A stretch of 64,000 bases of DNA from Stercorarius parasiticus (lineage: Eukaryota; Chordata; Aves; Charadriiformes; Stercorariidae). A model generated the notes under the pieces. The model had not been told where the DNA came from. It saw only the letters and a list, made by a program, of their open reading frames with translations, and did not search any database. The stretch is taken from assembly GCA_013396915.1 (NCBI GenBank), contig VWZL01005057.1:124001-188000 (forward strand). Reading direction: 5' to 3'. Each line of letters begins with the position of its first letter. Positions within the stretch are counted from its first letter, which is position 1. Below, piece by piece: positions 48,910-60,119 of this stretch. The translations under genes were made by a program, and so were the position numbers.

Positions 48910-51900
48910 AGCCAATAACTTTTTACTTCAACAATCATTTACAAAATGCACTAGGAATACAATAATTAAAAGAATAAGGATTATTTCTTGCAATTTTAGA
49001 GAAATTACTTTTCTCTAGAACTGTAAACCACAACCATTCAATCCAGATCACATTCTCCCTTTCAGAACTAGGAAGAAACCTGAAAACAAAATAGGTCAAA
49101 AANTGCTTACAGGACTCTCCCAGGAGGGCAGTGGGAAATCTGCATAGCAGAGACTTGACTCTGAGTCTCCTGCATTCCAGATGACTGGTTTACCCTACTG
49201 TAAAACTTCTCCCTCTCTCACATACATGTTTTGGCTAAAAGTTCAATTATTTTTTAAAAACCTGGTCTTTGAAAACTGATTTCCTGAAGAAAGAAATCCA
49301 TGGCAAGTTTTCCAAGAAAACTGCACTAGAAGTTAAACCGATGTACAACTACACACACACAAGCATAAGGGAGTATTGTCCGTAAGACCAAAAGACTGAG
49401 TGGAACCTTCTACCATGGGTATAAGCTGCACTGACAATTCTCCAAAGCATTTGACATGTGACAAACCACTGCCAACTCCAAATGTGATACTGACAGTTCG
49501 TGGAACAGGAACAAGTCACCAGGATTTTCAAACTCATCATCGATTAAAGGCATCCAAACGTCTGCCCTACCAAGTTGTTTTCCTGGGGTTCATTAGTGAC
49601 AGAGAAACACTCAAGGTTGCTTGAAATCATCTGTAACAAGAGTTTAGTTTAGTGAAAATAAGAGATTAACTTCTCGTTTGCCATGTTGGAAGGACAAACA
49701 GTTGTCTCAGAGGGTAGAAGTCAGTCAGCTAATTAAAAAAAATATGTTTTCTGTAGCGTTTAGAGAGAAGCTCTTTGGAGCTCGCACAAGGTAACAAACT
49801 AAGAGATGTCTCCAGCACTGATGCTCCAACTTGGCTTACAGCACTGATGAAGGAGACAACCCTGCACTTCACTTCCTTGCCTTTGGTCAGGATTTACTCC
49901 CCCTCAGATGGGGATTCAGATTTTTTTCCAAGAAGAGAGAGGCAAACTTCACTAAGTGTCTGCAGCAGCCCTGCTCCTCCCTTGCCCTGCTTTTCTCAGT
50001 AGCACAAGTACATGCCAATGCAGCAAGTTTTTAGAGAAAGAGTTATCTTTTTCTCCTGTAGATTGTATTGATTTTTTTCTACATTTTCATTAAAAAAAGC
50101 ATTTGTAATGGAAACTGCAATAAATCTATAAGCATGAAATATAGTTTGATACCATCATTTTTGCTAGTTTTAAATTACCCATTTGTTACTTCTAAAATTA
50201 AAACGTTTTCCAGAATTTATTTTGGTGTGAGTTTATGTAGTTCAAATGGTAGATCCATCTGGTCCCAAGTTTATTACTCCAGAACAACATTTTTAGTACA
50301 AATATCATAGGGGGAAAGTCAAAGAAACGTAGTGAATTACTGTTGTTCAGAAGGAACCAGCCCATCTGCTCTTTTCACAACGATATTACGATACCATTTG
50401 TATGCAGTGGCACATGGAGAAAGGGTACTAAGAACCACACAAAGTAATGTCTTGATCACCTTTCAATACTTATATACATGCACAGAAAAGCTAGAATCTT
50501 AAAATTTTGATTCTGCCATAGGCAGGATGCAACTGATGACACTGAGATTAAGAATATTCCCTGTGGTCCATGGTTTTTCTGTCTTTTAGTCTAGTAAGAC
50601 AGGGACCGCTTCAGAAAAGACATCGTCAATGCCTATTCGTTAATAACAAGATTTTCACTTTGTTATCATATATTCATTTCCTTAAAAAATTAAAAAAATA
50701 TTTTGACAATTACAAAGAAACAAAGACATTTCAGCTATTGTCTACAGTGTTTTCTGTAAGCTTCATGACTTGGCTCATGTCTGTAGTTTCAGATGTGAAA
50801 AAAGCTCAATTCCAATGGCACGTGTGCTCAGAAAAAAAAAAGAAAAACAAACAAAAACACACAAAAAAAAAACCCAACCAAGAAAAACTAATACGAGCTT
50901 CAGCGGATGTTTTGTTTATACAAATAATAATAATAAAAAAATCCTTGACAAGAGAAATTGAACATAAACAATATTTGCTGTTCAACTGGGACAACTAACA
51001 GGTAGGTTAAATGCCAGAATGGAATTTCCTTTGCATAACAGAAAATCTTCCTTACACAAAATTCAATTCACATTTCACTAATTCACATTTCTAATATACT
51101 CTGGTGATAGTAGAAAATAAAGTTTGATTGTTTCAATTCAATATATTCCAAATAAGATGATCTTGTTTCACACAGAGAAATATCATTTTAAGAATCTTTT
51201 TCATTGCTGAATTACTTACAAAAGTTATCTTTAGAGAGGTTCAGGATGTTGTCAGTTCCTTGCTTTGGGGAAAAAAGCAAATCTTATTCTCAAGCTGAGT
51301 AACACAAAATTTCTATCAAGGATTTCCCTGTTAGCAGAAGCACAGCATTCAAAAATTTAAGACCAAGGAAAACTGTCCACGCTGCCAATATTACAAAAGT
51401 ACAAAAAGGTGGATTCCAGAAAATTTCCAGTTAGTAGCAAAGTGAGAATGAGTGTCCTTTTACAGATGACTCAAATTGAAGGTTTGACTAAAATGCAAAA
51501 TTGTTGTGGAATCGAAGATAGATTTAACAAAAGGAAAGAGCGATACTAACAGGAGAGCACCCACTATAACAGGACGTTATTATAATGCTGTGTTTTGCAA
51601 AGCAGGATAGAAGAGCACAAAGCAACTTGTATAATTCAAATAAACTGAGAGCCAGTCAGACCTGCCACCCACACACTGCAACCAGTCAAGAAACAGCCCT
51701 TCTGCAAGCTTCACTCAAACCCAACGCATTGACTTGCTGTTCATTACCTTCAGCAAAGCCACACCAAGTGACCAACCAGTCACACAGAAATCCCTAAAAA
51801 AGGATCATTCGCTAAACAGTTTATAAGCACCTGGCAAATAAAAAGGTGATAAAGAGGTAAAAGATTTGCTGACAGGCCACATCAAGCTATTTTAGATTCC

Positions 51901-53290
51901 TTGGCAGGGTAACTGACCTGGCAGGTATGGGACAGCAGCAGTTATGATGTGGCCTGAGTTCAGAGGGCTTTCTGGCATTGCCTCGGGTGACAATCTCCTA
52001 AGCAAGCTCACGAAAAGTGTCACCGCTCTTGAAAATCCGTATTCAGAAAGTATTTACCAATAGTTTGCTGTCAAGTTGGAAGACCTAAATGTGGTCTTGA
52101 AAAAGGTTCAGCCTCAGGCCCAACTCTCTCCAACAATTTCTGTATCGACTGGGATAATAGAATCAAATAACTATAAAAATTGGAAGGGTCAAAAAACTGG
52201 GAGTGGCTGCAAGCCCAGACTTCAAACTCATTTCGACAAATTGGAAAAAAAGCTCAAAAAAAGTTCAAGTTAAACGAAGACATGCTTAGAGTACAGTGCC
52301 TACAAAACAAAAGCACTATACACAGATATAAAATGAAAAATAATAAATTCAGTGACTAACTGTGGGGAAAGAGTGCCTGCTAAAAGTCACAGATGGCTGT
52401 GCCCAGTTTTTGGCATAGTTTCTAAACAGCTTTCTTGGTGAGTTCAGAGAAGGTGAAACAGAGGGATAAGAAGCTGGAAAACACCATTTCAAGAACAGCT
52501 GAAGGAAAGCAGTTTTATNGCTAAGAGGACAGCAATCAATTTTGTTCCACTTCCACTGGAAGAATGCACTAATTAGCGCAATTTGGACACAAGAGATGCA
52601 CATAAAATATCAGGAACTGTGCCAAAATTGAGGGAATTATAAGACAGATCAGGTGATCCTCCTGGTTGTCCCCTTTTAGTGATTTCTAGGAAGTCCAGTG
52701 CAGATTTTGGTACCATGACAGATTTTATGTGGAAGGTGCAAAGACAGCATTGTAACAATGTAATATGGTAATAGAAATAGATTCACTAATTCATATTCCA
52801 TACCTGCAGGGCTGTTTAGCTTGCTCAAACGATCTACAAAATGACATTTCTAGTATAAATTAATCCAGATAAGATGTGAAAGAAACAATTAGCGCATAAT
52901 GCAACAGGTTCATGGCTTTTTCTAAGCCTGCTGCAACTACTCAAGTATAGGTATGAAGCCAGGTTATTTTCTTCCAGGATATCACAGCTTCATCTGGAAA
53001 GCTCTTCTTTGGGTGCTGGGTATCCTGCCTTGAAAACTAATGAATTAAAAGCAACCAAGGAAAACCCTACGTAGCCACTCTAGGGAACGCATGGATTAAG
53101 TCATAAGCATTAAGGAGAAAAGCTACAAACAAGGCAATGGGTTTGTACGTCTATGATTGATACAAAGCCACTTATAAAACAAGTTGTGCAAGCTGCAGCA
53201 TAAGAACAGATAGAAGGAGCAAAATCTGTACTAACAAAACATAATGCCAAGAAACAGCCGGTTTAGAATAATCCGTTTGATGATGTGGAT
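48910..53290. other. AT-rich non-coding stretch, no gene seen
   Basis: Frames are short or low-complexity. The 142-codon plus frame at 50570-50998 runs through an A-rich simple tract (about 50830-50880) and is Lys/Asn rich, so it is unlikely to be a gene. Single Ns occur at 49103 and 52519. No recognisable mobile element is seen. Confidence 0.5.
50829..50888. repeat. A-rich low-complexity tract
   Basis: A mixture of poly-A with CAAA and CACA words. It generates a spurious Lys-rich plus frame and a Phe-rich minus frame. Confidence 0.75.
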
Positions 53291-53299
53291 AAGCATAGG

Positions 53300-53820
53300 G
53301 GAAGCAGCTTATCGAAACAACCTGTTTGAAGTCACTGCTCCTCCTGCACTGAGGAGTACAGTAGTTGTTGTTCCTACAGTCTTTGGAGAATGTGATAACA
53401 ACCAGTAAGACCAGTGAGATACTGCTGCTTTATAAACTCCCCAGCAAAGGGCTCTGGCTTGGATCAGACCCTGCTCAGCCCCAAACTTCTGGTCTGAAGT
53501 TAAAACCAGATTGGTTACATCTACGTTAGTAAGATGATGTGCCAGGAACATAACCATCACACGAGAACCCAACATCCATATTGCACACATTTTTGGGGCA
53601 CATGGGAGGGAAGCAAGAATTACACCCCCGCCCAAGCAGTTGAAGCACACTGGGTGGGCTCCCAGAACACATCCCCCAGCTTCATGTCATTCAGAAAGGA
53701 TCTAGTTTGGTTGCTCCAAAGGCACTCTGCTGTGAGAAACTGCAAAATGCACCCTCCTGACGCAGACACTTCCCTGAGGGGCCTCCAGATACACCACTGT
53801 GATCTAGCTCTATCTTAACC
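53300..53820. other. Patch with unusually long opposing frames
   Basis: A minus frame of 113 codons (53309-53650) and a plus frame of 94 codons (53534-53818) overlap in DNA somewhat richer in GC than its flanks. Neither has a recognisable domain. TTTATAAA at about 53429 followed by a C-rich segment resembles the middle of an LTR, so an old solitary LTR is possible, but I cannot define TG/CA ends or a target duplication. Confidence 0.2.
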
Positions 53821-53829
53821 AGCTTTGGA

Positions 53830-56060
53830 AATCAGAAATAAAAATTATAAAAGGCACTACTCTATTACATTTACTACAATATTTGGGTAATTTCCTTTCA
53901 TATTAAAATCCCATTAAAACACAAATTGTGCAGTAAGAGTTCTACAAGCTATTTTTATTTTTAATGCCAACTGCTAATCATACACTGTTATTACAACTTA
54001 GCAAATAGCATTGTTCTGCTCTGAAATTGGGGAAAACAGATTTGTTTCCTTTCTGATCAGGAAATACGAGGGCTAAGGGGCACCCTAGTAATATACACTG
54101 CAAGATGCAATGATTCAAGTTCAAAATGTTTTATGCATTCAAGGGGACAGTAGATTAGTCTTATCCGTACTGTTTATACGCCTCCTCAACCCATCATCTT
54201 CTATATTTTCAAAAAGAGACCAGATTGAGTTACTTGATCAATAAACTGGAAATACATGTAAAGGAATGTCTTTTGTACAACTGGTAAAATGTCAGTGAAA
54301 CTCATCTTGATAGGATGAGGAATCCAATAACGAGACGAAAATAATCTCAACTACATCTCTTACACTTAACCCTTGGTGAAATGGGCTTACAAAAATCTTA
54401 TGCTGTTCCTCATTTCACAAATTCTTTAATTTCTTCCCTTTAAATTTTTAATTGCATGTCAGTACTAGATTAAATTTACATTTACAAGCCCAGGGGACAC
54501 TCTCAGAGAAAGAAAACAAAATGAGTACTTGATAACCCTGCCTGTTTATTGAATGCCAGGCAAACCGAGAAACACATTAGCCAGATGTCATGTTGAATGC
54601 TCCCCGCTAGAAACAGGCAGAGTTATGCAGAGGGGTCCTTTTTGTGATCTCAGCCAATCCAACAGAAGAAAAAAATACCTTGTCAGTAAAAGCATTTTGT
54701 TTCCCTTCAAGTTTTAAAGGGAAAGTTAAAAAAAACAGGGGGTGGCCTTTACAAGTGATGTACCTTGTGCAGGGATTTTGTACTACTGCCACTTGGGGAG
54801 CTTTCAGGATCAAGGCTGTTTGTGAAAAGCTGGTCGGTAGCTCGAGTTCTCTGTGCAAAAGTGTGTTTGGAAGTGTCGACCAGTAAATAAAATACTACTA
54901 CCATTTTGGTTTAACTAATTTCAGTCATGTGTTGGGGATTTAAACAATGAAGCAGAACTGGTTGTTTTGCTAGAGTGAAATTTTTTTAAGGAAACATGCT
55001 TTTCAACCTCCCTACTATGACAAAGTTTTTAATATTCCCGATTTGGGGAGGTAATGTTCTTCTTATAAAAAATATTTTTAATTGGATGCAAAAGTTTTCA
55101 ATTTGTAGAAGTGGATTTATCTAAATGTTGCTAATAAATTTCCCCTGATATGTACTCAGTGAAAAAAATCCCCAAACATTTTAAAAGAAATTCAATATGA
55201 AAACACTTAAGATTATTTCTATCATAAAAGAGAGGAAAGGATTCTTCCTTTGACTATCTATATCAAAGGGGAAATTACCAAATAGTCTGGAAGTTATATA
55301 GTTTTATGTAGAAAACTATAAAACAGATCAGTAAATGGAGGAAAAATGCCTCGTTTTATAAGGCAGGTGTGAAAATCATTAACAATTTTCTGTTAACTAT
55401 GGCAGACACGGTAACAAAGCAAGTAGATCCATTTATGATTCTAAAATTTTGTTGGAAAAAACCCTTAACTGGTAACTTTTCTTATTAAGCCTCCCACTTC
55501 CCGCTGGATTACTCAAATTCCACACAGACTCTTTTTTTAAAAAAAAACAGAAACAAACAAAAAAAACCCACCAAAAACAACAACAAAAAAAACCCCAAAC
55601 AACTAACACACAACTGAAACCGTTGCCATGATTTCCTACATCCTGGCACTGGGAGCATCCCACATTTTGCAGCTGCTGCTTGAATCCTGACTTCTCTCCT
55701 TTCTTACAGGCAGTTCTTTAAAGCTGAGCTACTGGCACATAGGCACGCACAGAGTTTTCATTGCTGATACCCAGAGCACAGCCACTCTCTGCACAACTAA
55801 AGGACGTCAGGGTAGGGTACAAGGCTTTCATACCAATAAACTGCACAGATATCAAATTCAATGAAAGATCATTTCTTCACACAGCCTAGCAAACAGAAAA
55901 TCCTGTGCAGAACATCTGTGCACGGGAAGCATCGGGCCGCGCATTTTGTTAGAAAAGGTTCTACATCCATACAGGTAGATAATTGCACAGCCTGAAGTCT
56001 CATTCAGTCCAGCAGCAGAGACTAATACAGAGTATTGCACCAAAGCACCTTCTTTCCTTG
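53830..56060. other. Non-coding stretch, no gene seen
   Basis: Only short frames (54607-54858 minus and 54644-54886 plus overlap) without features. An A-rich simple tract lies at about 55535-55615. The rest is AT-rich unique DNA. Confidence 0.5.
55535..55615. repeat. A/C-rich low-complexity tract
   Basis: Poly-A interspersed with ACAAACAA, CAACAACAA and AACCCC words. It accounts for the Trp/Phe/Cys-rich minus frame at 55433-55663. Confidence 0.75.
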
Positions 56061-56100
56061 CCTGACTTTGAGTGCCCAAACTCTTGCCCTTCCTTCCACA

Positions 56101-56149
56101 ATGCTGCTGGTTCCTGTTGGTATCTTTATCTTTAGCTCAACACTTACCA
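56101..56149 (+). CDS. Possible first coding exon with a hydrophobic N-terminus
   Basis: An ATG with A at position -3 opens 16 codons, MLLVPVGIFIFSSTLT, and ends ACCA|GTAAGT, a good donor in phase 1. The peptide resembles a short signal sequence without a basic N-region. The next plus-strand acceptor that restores the frame is at 58942, where GT completes a Ser codon and 70 further codons follow. The same ATG also starts a short unspliced frame. I know of no protein with this start. The pairing is inferred from phase alone, and one in three random pairs would match. Confidence 0.15.
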
Positions 56150-57056
56150 GTAAGTTTTCTCCCTACATTTATTTTTTTAACATGTAGAATTGACTTCCAA
56201 GCCTTTTTTTTACTCCAGGAATACACACAAGAAAAACTGGAAAGTTACTTGTATGTAAATCTGCTGAAAGTGGCTAATAAAAAACTAAGAGGTTTTTACC
56301 CTCCCCATGATTCCCAACTGCCATTTTCTCTTGCTCTGTAGCAATCGGTGAAAGCTAAAAATAAATTCAAGGGTAAAACACAGAACATAATTGCTTGGAG
56401 TTGTTATTCCTAATTAGAAATCTGGTGCAAAGCATTCAGATTTACGAGAGCCCAGACTACAGCTCATCCAGCAAAGGAAAGATGGATTTAGCAGAACCTG
56501 GGTGAGATCCCAACCACAAGTAACCATAATGATGCTGACAACCACCCTATCATTTGGCTATTCCAGCGCCTCTGTCCTCAGCCCAGGTGAATCACGATAT
56601 TCCCTTCTGGCAGCCACCTTGCTACTAAAGTACAAGCAAATACATTTTAGCTTGTGCTTCTTTACTTTTAGGTCCTATGGCTTAGCTGCATGCGTGTGCC
56701 AATATATTCCTCTTTATTCAGCTAAATGCAAACTAGTCATGACCTGTAATAACCTAAACCATTACAGTGAGGAATGAAAAATCCAAAAAGCCTACGTTCA
56801 ATATCACACGTGAAGGCCTTAATGCTGAGAGCATTCATACAAACAAAACATTTGAAAGCCGATTCGTGAAGTTCTCTTAAGAGCATGTGAGGTTCTCCCT
56901 TTAAAACAAAATTCGTTAAACCATGATTTTGAAAGTGATTACTATCTAAAGGTAGTTGAGTACAACAGATGGATACAATGCTAAAAAAAAAAAGAAGTGT
57001 GATAAATCTTTAGATGGCATCAAGACAGGAAAGAGGCCAGATATTTTTTTTTTCAG

Positions 57057-57212
57057 GTCTTCACTGAAAAACTGAAAGCCCAGTCAACCAGGTCCGGGAT
57101 TCACATTTTTGATCCACAGCATGGGCATCATAGTTCAGTCAGGGAACAGACATATGACATTGCTGGCCTAAATCAACTTTTGGTAAACTTGTGCAGATTA
57201 GTAGGAACTTAG
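57057..57212 (+). other. Possible exon after a T-rich acceptor
   Basis: A ten-T run followed by CAG gives an acceptor at 57056. The frame starting there is open for 51 codons to a TAG, with a possible donor TTTTG|GTAAAC at 57182. The peptide is mixed and hydrophilic (contains EKLKAQSTRSG and HSSVREQTYDIAG) and looks more like coding sequence than AT-rich chance frames. The segment is not in a phase that links it simply to 58942 through the 57182 donor. No family is recognised. Confidence 0.15.
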
Positions 57213-58941
57213 AAGTTGGCCTATAATAATCAGTCAATTCATGCAGCAACACAGGATATTTGTGACCTAACTAGAGCATTACAGACAAAGCACGGACAAA
57301 GCACAAAAAAAGCACATCCTGGTTGCATTAATTATAACAGTGAAAAAATCAGAAAAAACCATTAAGGGGTATGCACTCCTAAGAAGTAAATTTGATTTAA
57401 TTTGTATTAATATCATAGCCTTAGCATGCCTTTATTGTATACTAACCTACTAGTATGGTATATAGTTAGTTCCAAATAGCATACTTGAAGGTATCTAGTC
57501 TTCATTCCAGCTATCTTATGCAGATAGAAAGTTAAGTTAATACTATGCTCCTTCTGCGCTCCAGTGACACAGGAAAAAAAAAAAAAGTCACCAGCCATGC
57601 AAACCTTGAGTATGTTTTGATTCTCTAACCTTGCAAGGTGAGGTAATTTCACTGAGGAGGTGGTGATTTGTGTGGGGTTTTTTTTTGACAACATCTTTTT
57701 GGTGTGCTGTAAATAATCGTTGGAAATAGTCACAACAATAGGTGAGACATTAACAGTGAATCAATCTGCTGCTGAGAAGCAGTGAACTAAAATTTGTAAA
57801 ACTGCTCAGAGTGATATGTTTTCATTTAACATTTAGTTGTCTGAAAACAACAAATTTTTCTTACAAAATCTTGGGTAGTCTAGCATGAGTTTAGATATCA
57901 CAGGAAAGACCTTCCCTGTGAAGGTGCTAGTGGGAACATGCTGACTTGTACTAACCCAATTTTTTTGCAAGGGCTGAACCCAAAAATCAATTTTTTCTAT
58001 GATGAGAGCTGGATCTCAAATCAAATTTCTTACTTGGACCCTCAACATGTTAGTAGTGAAGTTTAAGTTAATATTAACTTGAACTATCATGTGAACATCT
58101 GTATCAGTGCTAACAAAAAAACATTGCAAAAGTTGAAGAAATTTTTTTCCTCGTGTATTCTTGCTGAAACAAAAGGAAGTACGCTTACAAGGCTATAAAT
58201 AGGTGTGGTCTGGAGAGTTCACTGTAAAGTTTAAATAATTACAGGATAGGAATGTAATGGGAAAAGCGTCTTTCCCAAAACAGATGGCAAAGTAATATAT
58301 TCTATGCAGTTAGCACATTCGAAAGCTCTCTGGGAATTAGTTCAAACAAACTTGGAAAACAAGAATGTAAGCGCAGCCAGGGAGAAGAGATATAACATTG
58401 CCCTAATTTGGAAAAAGGATTGATTGGTTAAGAGATCTGTAAGAGTATTACCTACTGGAAAGACCGGAGAAAGTGAAAGAAATTAACAACCCGTGGAGAA
58501 CTCTGCTAACTCTTATCCATAGTATATGCACTGCTGTAAGAGGCAGAGGCAGGAAGGGTTCATATTTAGCAATGCAATTGGAGCCAGTATTTTGTTCTAA
58601 ATGCTATATTCCCTCCCTCTTTGATGAAGGGAGGTTATAAAAAGTTCAACTAGAGGTATAAATATTTTGATTGGCATTTGAAATCCATTTTGAGGCCTCC
58701 TGCAAGACTAAGATGCAAAAAGGGATTAATCTTGTCATAAACATTTTTTCATACATATTTATATAGCATATGAAAAGCTGCTTCAAAGCTGCTCTGCTAT
58801 ATGTAGGCAAAAATGAATTTTCCTGCATGAAGATGAGAGAAAAATAATTTCACATCTATCTTTGACTATGTCAACCATTTCCAGCATCTTGGCAATTATT
58901 CATTCACAACCTCCATTTCTCCTTTTGCTTCTCTTCCTTAG

Positions 58942-59156
58942 GTAGTGGTGGTCTGCTAGAATCTGTCCCAGTAGGGTGGTGTTTTCTGTACCATGCTCAA
59001 GTACTGACAAAAAAACACATTACCCAACTTTCAGCTTATTTAACAGCTAAAGGACTAGAGGCAGAACTCTTCTTAGGAACAGTAATTAAGCCTGAATGGA
59101 GTATTATTCGGGAGAACAAAGTTCTCAACAAAGACGAAGATGTCCTCGAAAAGTGA
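58942..59156 (+). CDS. Possible terminal coding exon, gene not recognised
   Basis: TTTGCTTCTCTTCCTTAG is a strong acceptor. After two bases the frame is open for 70 codons to a TGA at 59154-59156. The product has balanced, globular-protein composition, with GGLLESVPVGWCFLYHAQV at the start and a charged C-terminus ending NKDEDVLEK. Its phase fits the donor at 56149, giving an 87-residue model with a hydrophobic N-terminus. A donor-like TTTG|GTAAGC at 59231, 75 bases after the stop, and an excellent acceptor at 59887 mean the transcript could continue. I cannot assign a family, see no close poly(A) signal, and treat this as a candidate only. Confidence 0.22.
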
Positions 59157-59519
59157 AGAGTTGATTGAGAGAAGGAAGGATTTGCACGTTTGCTTTCTTT
59201 TATCTTTTACGATTTAATTTTGAGACGTTTGGTAAGCTCTTATGCAACTCGATCTTTCAGCCTTCTATTTCTAACAGTTTGTATTTCGAGCTCAGCTTCT
59301 ACTTGTTCTCTTCTTTTAGAAGTTCCCTGCCAGTTACCACAGCAAATGCTCTTTTAACTCACAGAAGCAGCTTATGTCTCCCCACTGGCAGCACAACCCT
59401 GCTTTTCCTTCTTGTTTTGAAAGCACCATGATGTCTGTTCGCTTCAGCCTGAGAACAAGCAACTCTGTGAGCTCAGTTTCGTCTTTCTCATCTTCTCCAA
59501 ACCCAGAGATGCAAAAGCC

Positions 59520-59547
59520 TTTTTTTTTTTTTTCTTCCCTTTTTTTA
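59520..59547. repeat. Poly-T tract
   Basis: A T-run, short interruptions with C, then a second T-run. Simple sequence with no evident function. Confidence 0.8.
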
Positions 59548-59887
59548 TGGAAGCTTGGTCGTGTTACCAAAGATGTCCCAGAACACCCATTTTACTGATT
59601 TTGCCTTATGCTCAAAATCCTTTTCCTTGACAAGTTAAACATGTCATTTGAATTGTGTACACAGCACATGAGATATGTTCCCTTACTTCCAGAACTGTGT
59701 TATAGCTGCAGCCAACCAAACATCTGCTGAATAACTGTCTAGTTCGACAACTAGTTGGCTTTTCTTTTATGAAAGAAAACTCAGAAATATGAGCAATTCT
59801 ACTCCAGGGCCCCATTTGCAAGTTTTATGCTTCCTGAAGTAGGATGCCATGATTTACAAACTAATCTTTTTTTTTTTTCTTTTTCAG

Positions 59888-60111
59888 CCCGTGACAGCTG
59901 TTGCACAATTACTTGTGATTTGTCCCCAAGCCTGAAGTCAAAATTAAGTTGTCAAAGAGAAGTGGATTTGACTTACCAGTTCAGCTCTAGGCAGAAAAGC
60001 AGTTCTATCAGGCTTGACCTACTATTAAACATTTGTGGCCAAGAGCCAAAAACTACGATCCTCTGCAAGTTAATTGTGAGGTTTTGTCTTTCCTCCCAAC
60101 AAATTGCTTAG
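59888..60111 (+). other. Possible exon after a long T-tract acceptor
   Basis: A long T-rich tract followed by CTTTTTCAG forms the best-looking acceptor in the 56-60 kb cluster. After two bases the frame stays open for about 74 codons to a TAG at 60109-60111, and contains CCTITCDLSPSLKSKLS and ICGQEPKTTILCKL. A GTGAGG at about 60076 could serve as a donor. The product is Ser/Leu/Lys rich with several Cys. I do not recognise it. It may be a non-coding exon downstream of 58942-59231. Confidence 0.17.
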
Positions 60112-60119
60112 CGGGATCA

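Noticed and set aside
50570..50998. 142-codon plus frame
   Set aside because: It runs through an A-rich low-complexity tract, is Lys/Asn rich and has no domain.
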